DNA of 64,000 nucleotides from Guopingia tenuis. GTDB taxonomy: Bacteria; Bacillota; Clostridia; Christensenellales; Christensenellaceae. Positions 1 to 6,660 of this stretch are shown here, one piece after another. Both the position numbers and the translations under genes were made by a program. The DNA lies in the NCBI RefSeq assembly GCF_014384805.1, contig NZ_JACRSS010000001.1, positions 558,001-622,000 on the forward strand, read 5' to 3'. The notes beneath the pieces are model-generated. The model saw only the letters and a list, made by a program, of their open reading frames with translations, did no database searches and had not been told where the DNA came from. Positions within the stretch are counted from its first letter, which is position 1. Each line of letters opens with the position of its first letter.

Positions 1-594
1 CCGGATATCCTTCAAATATTCCTTTAAATCCTGATTGACAACATTCACAAATGTCCCCCGCATGGCATCCGAAGTGAGCGCCCGGTAATCTGCGGAGCCT
101 GCATTTTTCGTCCGCTCCCGGGCGTCGACGCCAAACAGCTTGAAGCAGCGGTAGAGAAACCCATTCTTTGCCGCTTTTTTCATGAGCTTATAGGTATATA
201 CCCGACAATACCAGGCAAAAGAGCGTTTTTTCTTAAGTCCTGCCGCGTCCACAAACACCAGCTTCCCCACCAGCTCAGGATATTTCGCCGCCAAAACAAT
301 CGTGACGCGCCCGCCGAAGGAATGGCAGATGACGTCCGTTCCGGCAATATCCCAGGCCCGGATCAGCCGGGCCACGATCTCGGTATAATCCGAAACCGTC
401 ATGGGCTTTTTTGGCGTATCGCTCCCGCCAAAGCCGGGAAAATCGATGACATAGACCTTCCGGCTTTTGGAAAGCTCGTTTGTCACCGGGGCAAAGCTGT
501 CGATGCAGGCGCCCCAGCCATGCAGCAAAAGGAGGGGCTTTCCCTCCCCCCGGACGATATAGTTGATCTTCAAATCATTGACGGTGATTTCCAT
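1..594 (-). CDS. alpha/beta hydrolase, C-terminus beyond window
   Basis: The first 198 residues of an alpha/beta-hydrolase-fold enzyme are visible; the C-terminus lies off the left edge. An oxyanion-loop H-G-W sits at residues 25-27. The nucleophile elbow is C-H-S-F-G-G with Ser92 as the likely nucleophile, and a D-F-P-G-F-G-G-S segment at 51-58 is typical of this fold. The catalytic acid and histidine would be in the missing part. There is no signal peptide, so it is probably cytoplasmic. It starts six bases after the rimI stop codon and may be the last gene of the tsaE-tsaB-rimI transcript. The fold is clear; the substrate cannot be predicted. Confidence 0.8.
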   Translation of the reverse strand, partial: MEITVNDLKINYIVRGEGKPLLLLHGWGACIDSFAPVTNELSKSRKVYVIDFPGFGGSDTPKKPMTVSDYTEIVARLIRAWDIAGTDVICHSFGGRVTIVLAAKYPELVGKLVFVDAAGLKKKRSFAWYCRVYTYKLMKKAAKNGFLYRCFKLFGVDARERTKNAGSADYRALTSDAMRGTFVNVVNQDLKEYLKDIR

Positions 595-599
595 GCGCC

Positions 600-1082
600 C
601 TATTTATACTCCATCTTGAGCATCTCCATTTCCCGCTTGATGCCCTGCTTCCACATGATAAACGCGTCCTCTTTGTTGTCGGCATAGTAGCCCTTGCGGA
701 CGCCCTCGATCTCAAAATCAAAATCCTTATACAGGTTGATGGCCCGGAAATTGGATACCCGCACTTCCAGCGTCATGCTGTCCGCCCCCAGCGCATATGC
801 CTCCTCGATCAGCCGTTCCATGAGCCGATGGGCATAGCCCTTTTTGCGGAATTCCCGGCGAATGCAGATGTTGTTGATATGCGCCTCATCCAGAATCATC
901 CACATGCCCGCATAGCCTACTACCCGGCCGTTTTCCTTGATAACAAAATATATGTTGTGGTTTACGCAGATATCCTCATAGAGCACCTCCAGCGGCCAGG
1001 GCGTTTTGAAGCAGTCCTGCTCCAGCTGATAGATTTCGGATATATAGGAAACATCTGCGCGGATTACTTCCACCTGTTCCAA
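600..1082 (-). CDS. rimI: RimI-type ribosomal protein alanine N-acetyltransferase (GNAT)
   Basis: A 160-residue GNAT acetyltransferase. The acetyl-CoA loop R-K-K-G-Y-A is at 79-84, E-V-R-V-S-N at 106-111, and a tyrosine pair at 132-133 matches the RimI pattern. The family acetylates the N-terminus of ribosomal protein S18 in E. coli; the target here is inferred. The start is TTG, two bases after the tsaB stop codon, so the two genes are almost certainly co-transcribed. The order tsaE-tsaB-rimI is standard in Bacillota. tsaD, which often follows, is not adjacent. Confidence 0.88.
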   Translation of the reverse strand: MEQVEVIRADVSYISEIYQLEQDCFKTPWPLEVLYEDICVNHNIYFVIKENGRVVGYAGMWMILDEAHINNICIRREFRKKGYAHRLMERLIEEAYALGADSMTLEVRVSNFRAINLYKDFDFEIEGVRKGYYADNKEDAFIMWKQGIKREMEMLKMEYK

Positions 1083-1084
1083 TC

Positions 1085-1762
1085 CTATTGCCTCGCTTTT
1101 TTCATGCGCTCCGCCTGCGATTCCCGCAGGTAGTTGGGTTTTATACTGTAGGCGTCCATCGCCTCGCCCCGCTGCCAGGCCGCAAAAGCCTCCCGGCAGA
1201 CGCCGCCGGCCCGCTGCAAAAGCAGATTCCCCGGCGCAAACCGGGCGCCCGGCAGGGCGGCCCGGATCTCCTCCCGGAATACCGGCACGCCGTCGCCCAG
1301 AAAAAGCGCATCTGCCCCGCCGATTTTCTCCAGAAGCTCCCCAATGGGCAGAGCGCAGTCCGCCAGAATCTTCCGCCCATCCCGGTACAGCGCCGTATAG
1401 ACCTGCCGGTTTCTCGCATCCAAAATCGGGCAGACAAGACCAGCCGTTCCCGCCGCATTGGCGGCCAAGGCGTCCATCGTGCTCACGGCAAGCACCGGCT
1501 TTCCCTGCGCCTGGGCCATGGCCTTTACCGTATTCACGCCGATGCGCAGCCCGGTAAACGACCCGGGGCCAACGGCTGCGGCAAAGGCATCCATCTCCCC
1601 CATGGCAATCCCCGCCCGGAGCAGACAGTCCTCAACCGCCGGAAGCAGCGTCACCGAATGGGTGAGCCCCCGGTCTATATACACTTCGCAAAGCAGCGTT
1701 TCATCCTCCGCCACCGCCGCCGAGCAGGCGCGGCCGGAGGTATCCAGGGCCAATATTTTCAA
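1085..1762 (-). CDS. tsaB: tRNA threonylcarbamoyladenosine biosynthesis protein TsaB
   Basis: A 225-residue member of the ASKHA-fold TsaB/YeaZ family, which is the scaffold partner of TsaD in making t6A at position 37 of ANN-decoding tRNAs. The N-terminal A-L-D-T-S (5-9) and the G-P-G-S-F-T-G-L-R-I-G motif at 65-75 are family hallmarks. The length is normal for Bacillota. The start is TTG, three bases after the tsaE stop codon, and rimI begins immediately downstream. TsaB has no enzymatic activity of its own and works with TsaE and TsaD. Confidence 0.93.
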   Translation of the reverse strand: MKILALDTSGRACSAAVAEDETLLCEVYIDRGLTHSVTLLPAVEDCLLRAGIAMGEMDAFAAAVGPGSFTGLRIGVNTVKAMAQAQGKPVLAVSTMDALAANAAGTAGLVCPILDARNRQVYTALYRDGRKILADCALPIGELLEKIGGADALFLGDGVPVFREEIRAALPGARFAPGNLLLQRAGGVCREAFAAWQRGEAMDAYSIKPNYLRESQAERMKKARQ

Positions 1763-1765
1763 CGC

Positions 1766-2194
1766 TCACTTCTCCCTGCTATTTTCTGCATTTTTTATGG
1801 TAATATCCCGTGCGTTCTCGCCGGCATAGGATATCTCGATCCAAGTGGTATGCTCCGGCATCCAGTCACGGATGAGAGACGCCCATTCCACCACGGTCAC
1901 ACCTCCGCCCGAGAGATATTCAGAAAAACCGATTTCAAACATCTCCTCTGGGTCGCCGATGCGGTATACGTCAAAATGAAACAGCGGCAGCCTCCCCCCG
2001 CGGTATTCCTGCACAAGAGTAAACGTCGGGCTGGTTACCGCCTCACTGATGCCCAGCCCGGCCGCCAGTCCCTGCACGAACACGGTTTTCCCCGCGCCCA
2101 AATCCCCGTCCAGCGCCAGCACCTCGCCGCCGGAAAGGTTCTCCCCCATCCGTTTGGCAAAAGCATATGTTTCCATCGGAGAATTTGACCACAT
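1766..2194 (-). CDS. tsaE: tRNA threonylcarbamoyladenosine biosynthesis ATPase TsaE
   Basis: A P-loop ATPase of the TsaE/YjeE family that drives turnover of the TsaB-TsaD complex in t6A synthesis. The Walker A G-D-L-G-A-G-K-T is at residues 30-37, followed by the family S-P-T-F-T-L segment and a conserved V-V-E-W near the C-terminus. I chose the ATG at 2194 (142 aa) because the protein then begins W-S-N-S-P-M-E-T, matching relatives. An upstream in-frame GTG at 2218 is possible but has no ribosome binding site. It is the first gene of the tsaE-tsaB-rimI run. Confidence 0.92.
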   Translation of the reverse strand: MWSNSPMETYAFAKRMGENLSGGEVLALDGDLGAGKTVFVQGLAAGLGISEAVTSPTFTLVQEYRGGRLPLFHFDVYRIGDPEEMFEIGFSEYLSGGGVTVVEWASLIRDWMPEHTTWIEISYAGENARDITIKNAENSREK

Positions 2195-2246
2195 GAAAAA
2201 AGCCCGTCCTTTTCGCACATTTGTTATTTATCATACCGCATTTGCA

Positions 2247-2840
2247 TCATTTATGCAATAAGGGAGATATTTTCTTGTATACCAGAAATACCAGCACTCC
2301 GTCCAGCAGCCCTTTCAAAAGCGTGAAGGGCACCGCCATGACCAGCACATATCCCAGCACCGAGTCTACCGCCGGGTTGATGGCCTGGCAGGCGGCGATG
2401 ATCGCCTCGATGGGCATAAATTTGCTATAAGCCGGGATGAGCAGCCAATAGTTGAGGGCGCCGCCCGCCACCGCCATGGTCGCGACGCCTGCCAGCGTCC
2501 CGATGATGGCGCCCTTGAAATTTTTATGTTTCAGATAGATCCAGGCGGAAGGAAGAACAAAGGCCAGGCCCATCAAAAGATTGGCCAGCTCTCCCACGCC
2601 GCCGGTGCCAGAATTTTTCAGGAAAAAGAACAGAACAACCTTGATGGCCTCCACAACACATCCCGAAACCGGCCCCAGGGCAAAGCCCGCCAGCAGCGCC
2701 GGAAAATCGCTGATATCCAATTTCAGCCAGGGCGGCGCAATGGGCAGCGGGAACTCGATATACATGAGCACAAAGGCGACGGCCGCCAAAAGCCCGGTTT
2801 TTACCATCCAGTGGAGTCTGTTGTTTTCTTTTCTCAGCAT
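2247..2840 (-). CDS. ribU: riboflavin ECF transporter S component RibU
   Basis: A 197-residue integral membrane substrate-binding (S) component of an energy-coupling-factor transporter for riboflavin. The sequence L-K-L-D-I-S-D-F-P-A-L-L followed by G-F-A-L-G-P is characteristic of RibU, and about five or six hydrophobic segments are visible. It would use the shared EcfA/A'/T module encoded elsewhere. The start is ATG 2840, preceded by GGGGAG at a good distance; an upstream in-frame ATG at 2873 falls in the leader hairpin region and is less likely. An FMN riboswitch lies upstream at about 2962-3080, which independently supports the substrate. Confidence 0.93.
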   Translation of the reverse strand: MLRKENNRLHWMVKTGLLAAVAFVLMYIEFPLPIAPPWLKLDISDFPALLAGFALGPVSGCVVEAIKVVLFFFLKNSGTGGVGELANLLMGLAFVLPSAWIYLKHKNFKGAIIGTLAGVATMAVAGGALNYWLLIPAYSKFMPIEAIIAACQAINPAVDSVLGYVLVMAVPFTLLKGLLDGVLVFLVYKKISPLLHK

Positions 2841-2860
2841 CTTTTTTCTCCCCGTTTCTA

Positions 2861-2899
2861 AAAAAATATACATCGCCGGGGCACAAAAAGGCCCCAGGC
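2861..2899 (-). terminator. probable riboswitch-controlled hairpin before ribU
   Basis: On the minus strand a G+C-rich hairpin (GCC-bulge-GGGGC paired with GCCCC-GGC) is followed by a run of T residues, between the FMN aptamer and the ribU ribosome binding site. It has the position and form of an expression-platform terminator. A second T-rich stem lies closer to the aptamer at about 2935-2960. Which of the two responds to FMN cannot be decided by reading. Confidence 0.6.
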
Positions 2900-2961
2900 A
2901 CGGATTCCCAGGGCTGCATTTCCATAAAAAAGATTCCTTTTTGGCATGGCTGCCAAAAATG

Positions 2962-3080
2962 CCTTTCTTCTCTCATCCAGACTATACTGTCGGCAACGGA
3001 ATTTCACCGTTTCCACCCGCCAAACGGGTTCGCGGACTGTCACCGCCGGTCGGGAATTACACCCTGCCCCGAAGAAACTT
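2962..3080 (-). ncRNA. FMN riboswitch (RFN element)
   Basis: The minus strand carries the conserved RFN blocks in order: TTCGGGGCAGGGTG, TTCCCGACCGGCGGTGA, AGTCCGCGA, then GGATGAGAGAAGA closing the basal stem. These are the conserved core of the FMN aptamer. FMN binding normally switches off riboflavin uptake or synthesis, matching the downstream ribU gene. Confidence 0.96.
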
Positions 3081-3138
3081 GCCGTATCCATTCTTTGGAT
3101 ACGGCAGTAGTATAACACATTTTTCGGGGCGGGGTCAA
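3081..3138 (-). promoter_or_regulatory. ribU promoter with 5' leader hairpin
   Basis: Minus-strand -35 TTGACC at 3133-3138 and -10 TATACT at 3109-3114, with 18-base spacing. Transcription would begin at a perfect 10-bp hairpin (GCCGTATCCA / TGGATACGGC, 3081-3105) directly 5' of the FMN aptamer. Such a hairpin could protect the 5' end; that role is inferred. Confidence 0.75.
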
Positions 3139-3149
3139 CGCCTTTTTCG

Positions 3150-4289
3150 CTATCTCACCTGTTTTCCGTCGATAAAGACATGGGCGATGTTTGAGCGGAC
3201 ATCCAGGGGATCGCCGGAATATAGCACAATATCCGCGTCCTTGCCTTCCTCCAGGCTCCCGATCCGGTCCTCCAGGCAAACGGCCTTAGCCGCATTGATG
3301 GTGATGGCCTTGAGCGCTTCCCGTCCGGGCAGGCCGTATTTCACCGCCATGGCCGCCGTCACCTGCAAAAGCTGTGTGGGCTGCACGGGATGATCCGACA
3401 TCATGGCGAATTCCACGCCGTTTTCATAGAGCACCCGGGGGGCGTTCCAGGAGAGGTTTTTCAGCTCGGGCTTACAGCGGTCGCAGAGCAGCGGCCCGAT
3501 AATGACCTTTGCCCCGCTCTCCTTTACATAAGGGGCGATGAGATATCCATCCGTGCAATGCTCCAGCGAGAGCCGCAGGTTGAATTCCTTGGCCAGGCGG
3601 ATGGCCGTGAAAATATCGTCCGCCCGGTGGGCGTGGATTTTCACCAGCAGTTCGCCCCGCAGAGCCTGGCAGAGAATCTCATTTTTTAAATCCCGTTTCG
3701 GCGGGTCGTCGCTTTCCATTTCTTTTGCATATTCCTGGGCCTCCACCAGAGCCTCCCGGATGAGAGCCGCCGAGGCCATGCGTGTCATAGGCGCTTTTTT
3801 CTGCTCTCCGCCATAGACTCCCTTGGGGTTTTCTCCCAGCGCCATTTTTAAAGCCGCCGGCGCCTTGATGACCATTTCATCGACGCAGGCGCCATAGGTC
3901 TTGAGGGCAGCAAACTGGCCGCCAATGACGTTGGCGCTGCCGGGGCCGGTGACCACAGTGGTCACTCCGCCTTCCCGGGCCTCCTGAAAGCAGCGGTCGA
4001 CTGGGTTGATGGCGTCGATAGCCCGCAGCTCCGGCGTCACGGGGTCGGTGCATTCGTTGCCGTCCGCACCCTCTTCGTCAATGCTGTCCTCCCACATGCC
4101 GATATGACAATGGGCATCCACAATGCCGGGCATAGCCGTGAGGCCCGAAGCATCGATGATCTCTGCCCCCGCGGGGGCTGCAATATTTTCCCCAATTCTC
4201 TGAATCTTCCCATCGCCCATCAGGATATCTCCCTTTTCCAGATCCCGTTCCGCCATGGTCAGTATTTTTGCATTTTTTATTAGTATCAT
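3150..4289 (-). CDS. metal-dependent amidohydrolase family protein
   Basis: A 379-residue member of the amidohydrolase superfamily (imidazolonepropionase/dihydroorotase-like). Metal ligands are visible as H60-C-H62, H219 within K-I-H-A-H, H244 in L-E-H-C, and D299 in M-M-S-D-H-P. An N-terminal beta-sandwich part (D-A-S-G-L-T-A-M-P-G-I-V-D) and its C-terminal return (A-D-I-V-L-Y-S-G-D-P-L) complete the fold. It probably hydrolyses a cyclic amide or similar bond in the cytoplasm. The start is ATG 4289 behind GGAGG. The yitT-like gene ends 20 bases upstream, so the two may be co-transcribed. The substrate is unknown. Confidence 0.87.
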   Translation of the reverse strand: MILIKNAKILTMAERDLEKGDILMGDGKIQRIGENIAAPAGAEIIDASGLTAMPGIVDAHCHIGMWEDSIDEEGADGNECTDPVTPELRAIDAINPVDRCFQEAREGGVTTVVTGPGSANVIGGQFAALKTYGACVDEMVIKAPAALKMALGENPKGVYGGEQKKAPMTRMASAALIREALVEAQEYAKEMESDDPPKRDLKNEILCQALRGELLVKIHAHRADDIFTAIRLAKEFNLRLSLEHCTDGYLIAPYVKESGAKVIIGPLLCDRCKPELKNLSWNAPRVLYENGVEFAMMSDHPVQPTQLLQVTAAMAVKYGLPGREALKAITINAAKAVCLEDRIGSLEEGKDADIVLYSGDPLDVRSNIAHVFIDGKQVR

Positions 4290-4309
4290 AGCCGCCTCCT
4301 ATTTCTTTT

Positions 4310-5203
4310 TTATAGCTTATTTTTCAGGATAAATCGTTTTTTATGGTTCTCCGGCAGGGAAAAATAGGAGAATCCTTCTCCCATCACTTCCCTGGCATCC
4401 AGAGAAATCACAAAGGCCCCCGGGTCCTCTTTCTCGACAATTCTCTTTAATTTTACCACTTCTGTGCCCCGCTCCACCATACAGAGCAGCACATTTTCCT
4501 CCCGGCCGGAATATCCGCCCCGGGCGGGAAACTCAGTCACGCTGCGGGAGAGCTTTTCAATAATCTCTTTTTTTATCTCGTCCGACTTTGCCGATATGAT
4601 AAAAAAGGCTTTGGCCTGGTTCAGGCCCTCGGTAAACAATTCGATCACTTTGGCCTGCAAAAACACCGAGACGATGGCAAACAGCGCCGAGCGCATATCA
4701 AATACAAAGCCGGAAGCCAGGATCACGGCAAAATCGATGAGGAAGATGCAGAGGCTGACGCTCACAAAGCGCAGCTTGTCGTGAACCAGCTTGGCCACAA
4801 TATCGCTGCCGCCCGTGCTTCCGCCGAAATAGATGGTGATTCCCAGGCCCGCGCCCATCAACAGCCCGCCATAGATCGAAGCCAGCATGAAATCCTCTGC
4901 CAGCGGGATCACAGGGATCACATCCGCCAGCACGGAATAGAGAACAAGGGCATAAAGCGTGCGCAGGGCAAAACTCCGCCCCAGCTGCCGGAAAGCCAGC
5001 AGAAAAAACGGGATATTCAGCGCCAGCACCACCGCCCCGATGGGAAGATCAAAAAGATAATAGAGGAGCGTCGCAATCCCCGTGAATCCTCCTGCCGCAA
5101 TTTTTCCCGGCAGCAGAAAAAAATTCAGCCCCAGGATACAGACCGTGACACCTACCGTAATCGCCGCATAACAGAGGGGGGCGTTTTCCCTCCAACGTTT
5201 CAT
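4310..5203 (-). CDS. YitT family membrane protein (DUF161/DUF2179)
   Basis: A 297-residue member of the YitT family, common in Bacillota and of unknown function. The N-terminal two thirds holds about five or six transmembrane helices with glycine-rich segments (G-G-F-T-G, F-G-G-S-T-G-G-S-D). The C-terminal part is the soluble DUF2179 domain (residues about 205-285). I chose ATG 5203 because AAGGAAGG lies at the right distance; more upstream in-frame codons would add a low-complexity tail. Its transcript leader contains two strong hairpins (5241-5310). Confidence 0.9.
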   Translation of the reverse strand: MKRWRENAPLCYAAITVGVTVCILGLNFFLLPGKIAAGGFTGIATLLYYLFDLPIGAVVLALNIPFFLLAFRQLGRSFALRTLYALVLYSVLADVIPVIPLAEDFMLASIYGGLLMGAGLGITIYFGGSTGGSDIVAKLVHDKLRFVSVSLCIFLIDFAVILASGFVFDMRSALFAIVSVFLQAKVIELFTEGLNQAKAFFIISAKSDEIKKEIIEKLSRSVTEFPARGGYSGREENVLLCMVERGTEVVKLKRIVEKEDPGAFVISLDAREVMGEGFSYFSLPENHKKRFILKNKL

Positions 5204-5240
5204 TTTGTGTTCCTTCCTTTCTCCCCGCCCTTTTCCTCCA

Positions 5241-5310
5241 TTTTCATTTTGCCGCCCATCGGCGGGCAAAATGAAAACAGCGCGGAGCAAAGCCCCGCAC
5301 TATTCAGTAT
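5241..5310 (-). promoter_or_regulatory. two-hairpin leader upstream of the yitT-like gene
   Basis: Between the small membrane gene (stop at 5331) and the yitT-like start lie two inverted repeats. One is a long hairpin at 5241-5279 with arms of about 17 bases (TTTTCATTTTGCC plus G/C bases) around a 3-base loop. The other is a shorter GC hairpin at about 5279-5302. Neither is followed by a clean T-run toward yitT, so they look more like a structured leader than a simple terminator. Confidence 0.45.
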
Positions 5311-5330
5311 ATCACATTTTAGAAAAAATA

Positions 5331-5717
5331 CTATTTTTTGCTTCTTTTTATCGCCCTCAGCTGCCAAACGGCGGCAGACAGGCTGGCCAGAGAAACAATG
5401 CAGCATAAAAAGAGCTGGTTCCAGAAATGAACGGCTATTGATCCGTCCGCAGCATACCCGGCCAGGCCGAGAACCGCGATGGGCAGGAATCCGCCCGCAA
5501 ACAGGCCGATGACGTTATATGTATTCCTGTATTTTTCCGACATCCCCATTCGGAAATACATAAAACAGAAGGCGAGAACCGCAAGAGCACAAATTATATG
5601 ATAAAATACAAACCCCGCCATTTGAAAAGACCGCATCAGCAGGGATTTTCCCCAATCCGCAAGAAAGCTGGCGGCAACATAGAAAACCGCCGGAAAAAGC
5701 ATCTGTATAATGGCCAT
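5331..5717 (-). CDS. small four-helix membrane protein, function unknown
   Basis: A 128-residue protein with about four hydrophobic helices and a basic C-terminus (R-A-I-K-R-S-K-K), so it is almost certainly in the cell membrane. I do not recognise a family. ATG 5717 is preceded by a GGGGGG run at good spacing and preferred over the in-frame ATG at 5732. The next gene downstream on the same strand is the yitT-like gene, 127 bases away across a structured leader. Confidence 0.65.
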   Translation of the reverse strand: MAIIQMLFPAVFYVAASFLADWGKSLLMRSFQMAGFVFYHIICALAVLAFCFMYFRMGMSEKYRNTYNVIGLFAGGFLPIAVLGLAGYAADGSIAVHFWNQLFLCCIVSLASLSAAVWQLRAIKRSKK

Positions 5718-5929
5718 ACTATCCCCCCTCACATTGCCGGAAGAATGCGGAATTTATCCATCTTTTCTCTGCTGCCGGCCCTGCCCGCCTTTTTCTAAAG
5801 AACGGATACCGCCCGCTTCCCCATATTCCAGCGCCGGGCTTTCCATCTTATTTTATATCTATTTTTGTTGTAATTCGTCGTTTGAGATCATGAATCCTTT
5901 AAAAAGACAGTCGTTTTCGCATTTTCTCC

Positions 5930-5960
5930 AAAAAAACGCAGAGAGTTTTCCCTCTCTGCG
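5930..5960 (-). terminator. Rho-independent terminator after mazF
   Basis: A perfect 9-bp stem CGCAGAGAG / CTCTCTGCG with a 6-base loop. It is followed on the minus strand by seven T residues, about 65 bases after the mazF stop codon. Confidence 0.9.
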
Positions 5961-6024
5961 CCTGTTTTATGAGTTTTTCTGCTACATTATCGGAAACCCC
6001 TGGCTGCTTCTCTGCGCATTGGAA

Positions 6025-6396
6025 TCATGGCGTCCTGGGGCTGCTCGTGGTGCATCCTGGCGGAAAGCCGACGCTAACCAAAAGGGCGCGGTCCACTTTT
6101 TTCAGAGTCTTTTCGCTGAGGGTTCCAATCTTTTTTTTCAGGCGTGTTTTATCCAGCGTCCGGATCTGTTCCAGTAAAACCACGCTCTTTTTGGGCAGAC
6201 CGTCGACATCCTCCAGAACGATATGTGTGGGCAGATGTGTCTTTTTAATGCTGGAAGTAATCGCCGCCACGATCACAGTGGGGCTGAATTTATTCCCCAT
6301 ATCATTTTGAATCACGAGAACCGGACGGACACCGCCCTGCTCCGAGCCCTGGGTACAGTCCAGATTGCAGAAATAGATATCGCCTCGATTGATCAT
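6025..6396 (-). CDS. mazF: MazF/PemK-type mRNA interferase toxin, solitary
   Basis: A 123-residue type II toxin of the MazF/PemK/EndoA family, a sequence-specific single-strand RNA endonuclease. Recognisable elements are R-G-D-I-Y at the N-terminus, G-G-V-R-P-V-L-V-I-Q-N-D, the S-S-I-K-K-T-H-L-P-T-H segment and E-Q-I-R-T-L-D. The start ATG 6396 has a strong GGAGG. No MazE-like antitoxin precedes it: the only upstream short frame (6433-6591, minus) lacks a ribosome binding site and resembles nothing known. Many Bacillota encode NdoA after alr; alr is not in this window. The antitoxin must be elsewhere or very divergent. Confidence 0.88.
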   Translation of the reverse strand: MINRGDIYFCNLDCTQGSEQGGVRPVLVIQNDMGNKFSPTVIVAAITSSIKKTHLPTHIVLEDVDGLPKKSVVLLEQIRTLDKTRLKKKIGTLSEKTLKKVDRALLVSVGFPPGCTTSSPRTP

Positions 6397-6480
6397 CTCA
6401 TCCCTCCTCTCCTTTTGTATCTTCCCCCTTCATCATATGCACGCCGGGCAGGGATTGCGCGCAGGAAATTCAAAATTTGG

Positions 6481-6508
6481 CTGTATACAGACATGAACTG
6501 TATACTGG
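6481..6508. promoter_or_regulatory. paired CTGTATAC operator-like inverted repeat
   Basis: Two CTGTATAC elements, the first extended to the palindrome CTGTATACAG, lie 7 bases apart (ACATGAA) in the mazF-alsT intergenic region. They also form an inverted repeat GTATACAG / CTGTATAC. Such symmetry suggests a binding site for a dimeric regulator. It is about 80 bases upstream of mazF and of the alsT -35 element, so either gene could be the target. Confidence 0.45.
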
Positions 6509-6584
6509 CACGCATAAAATACCCTAAGAACCTGTTTTGGGCCGGCATAAACGGAAATTCTCTCTGCAATTTGCCGGGTTTCTA

Positions 6585-6614
6585 TTGCCATCGCTAAAAA
6601 TTATACAGTATAAT
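6585..6614 (+). promoter_or_regulatory. alsT promoter
   Basis: -35 TTGCCA (6585-6590), 18-base spacer, perfect -10 TATAAT (6609-6614). The start codon of alsT follows about 47 bases later, behind GGAGG. Confidence 0.75.
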
Positions 6615-6660
6615 ACATATATTCTTGTTCTTTTATTGTTTTTATCTGGAGGTATTTTTC

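Noticed and set aside
6433..6591. A 52-codon minus-strand frame upstream of mazF, considered as a MazE antitoxin
   Set aside because: It has no ribosome binding site, no swapped-hairpin or helix-turn-helix features, many cysteines, and overlaps the alsT promoter.
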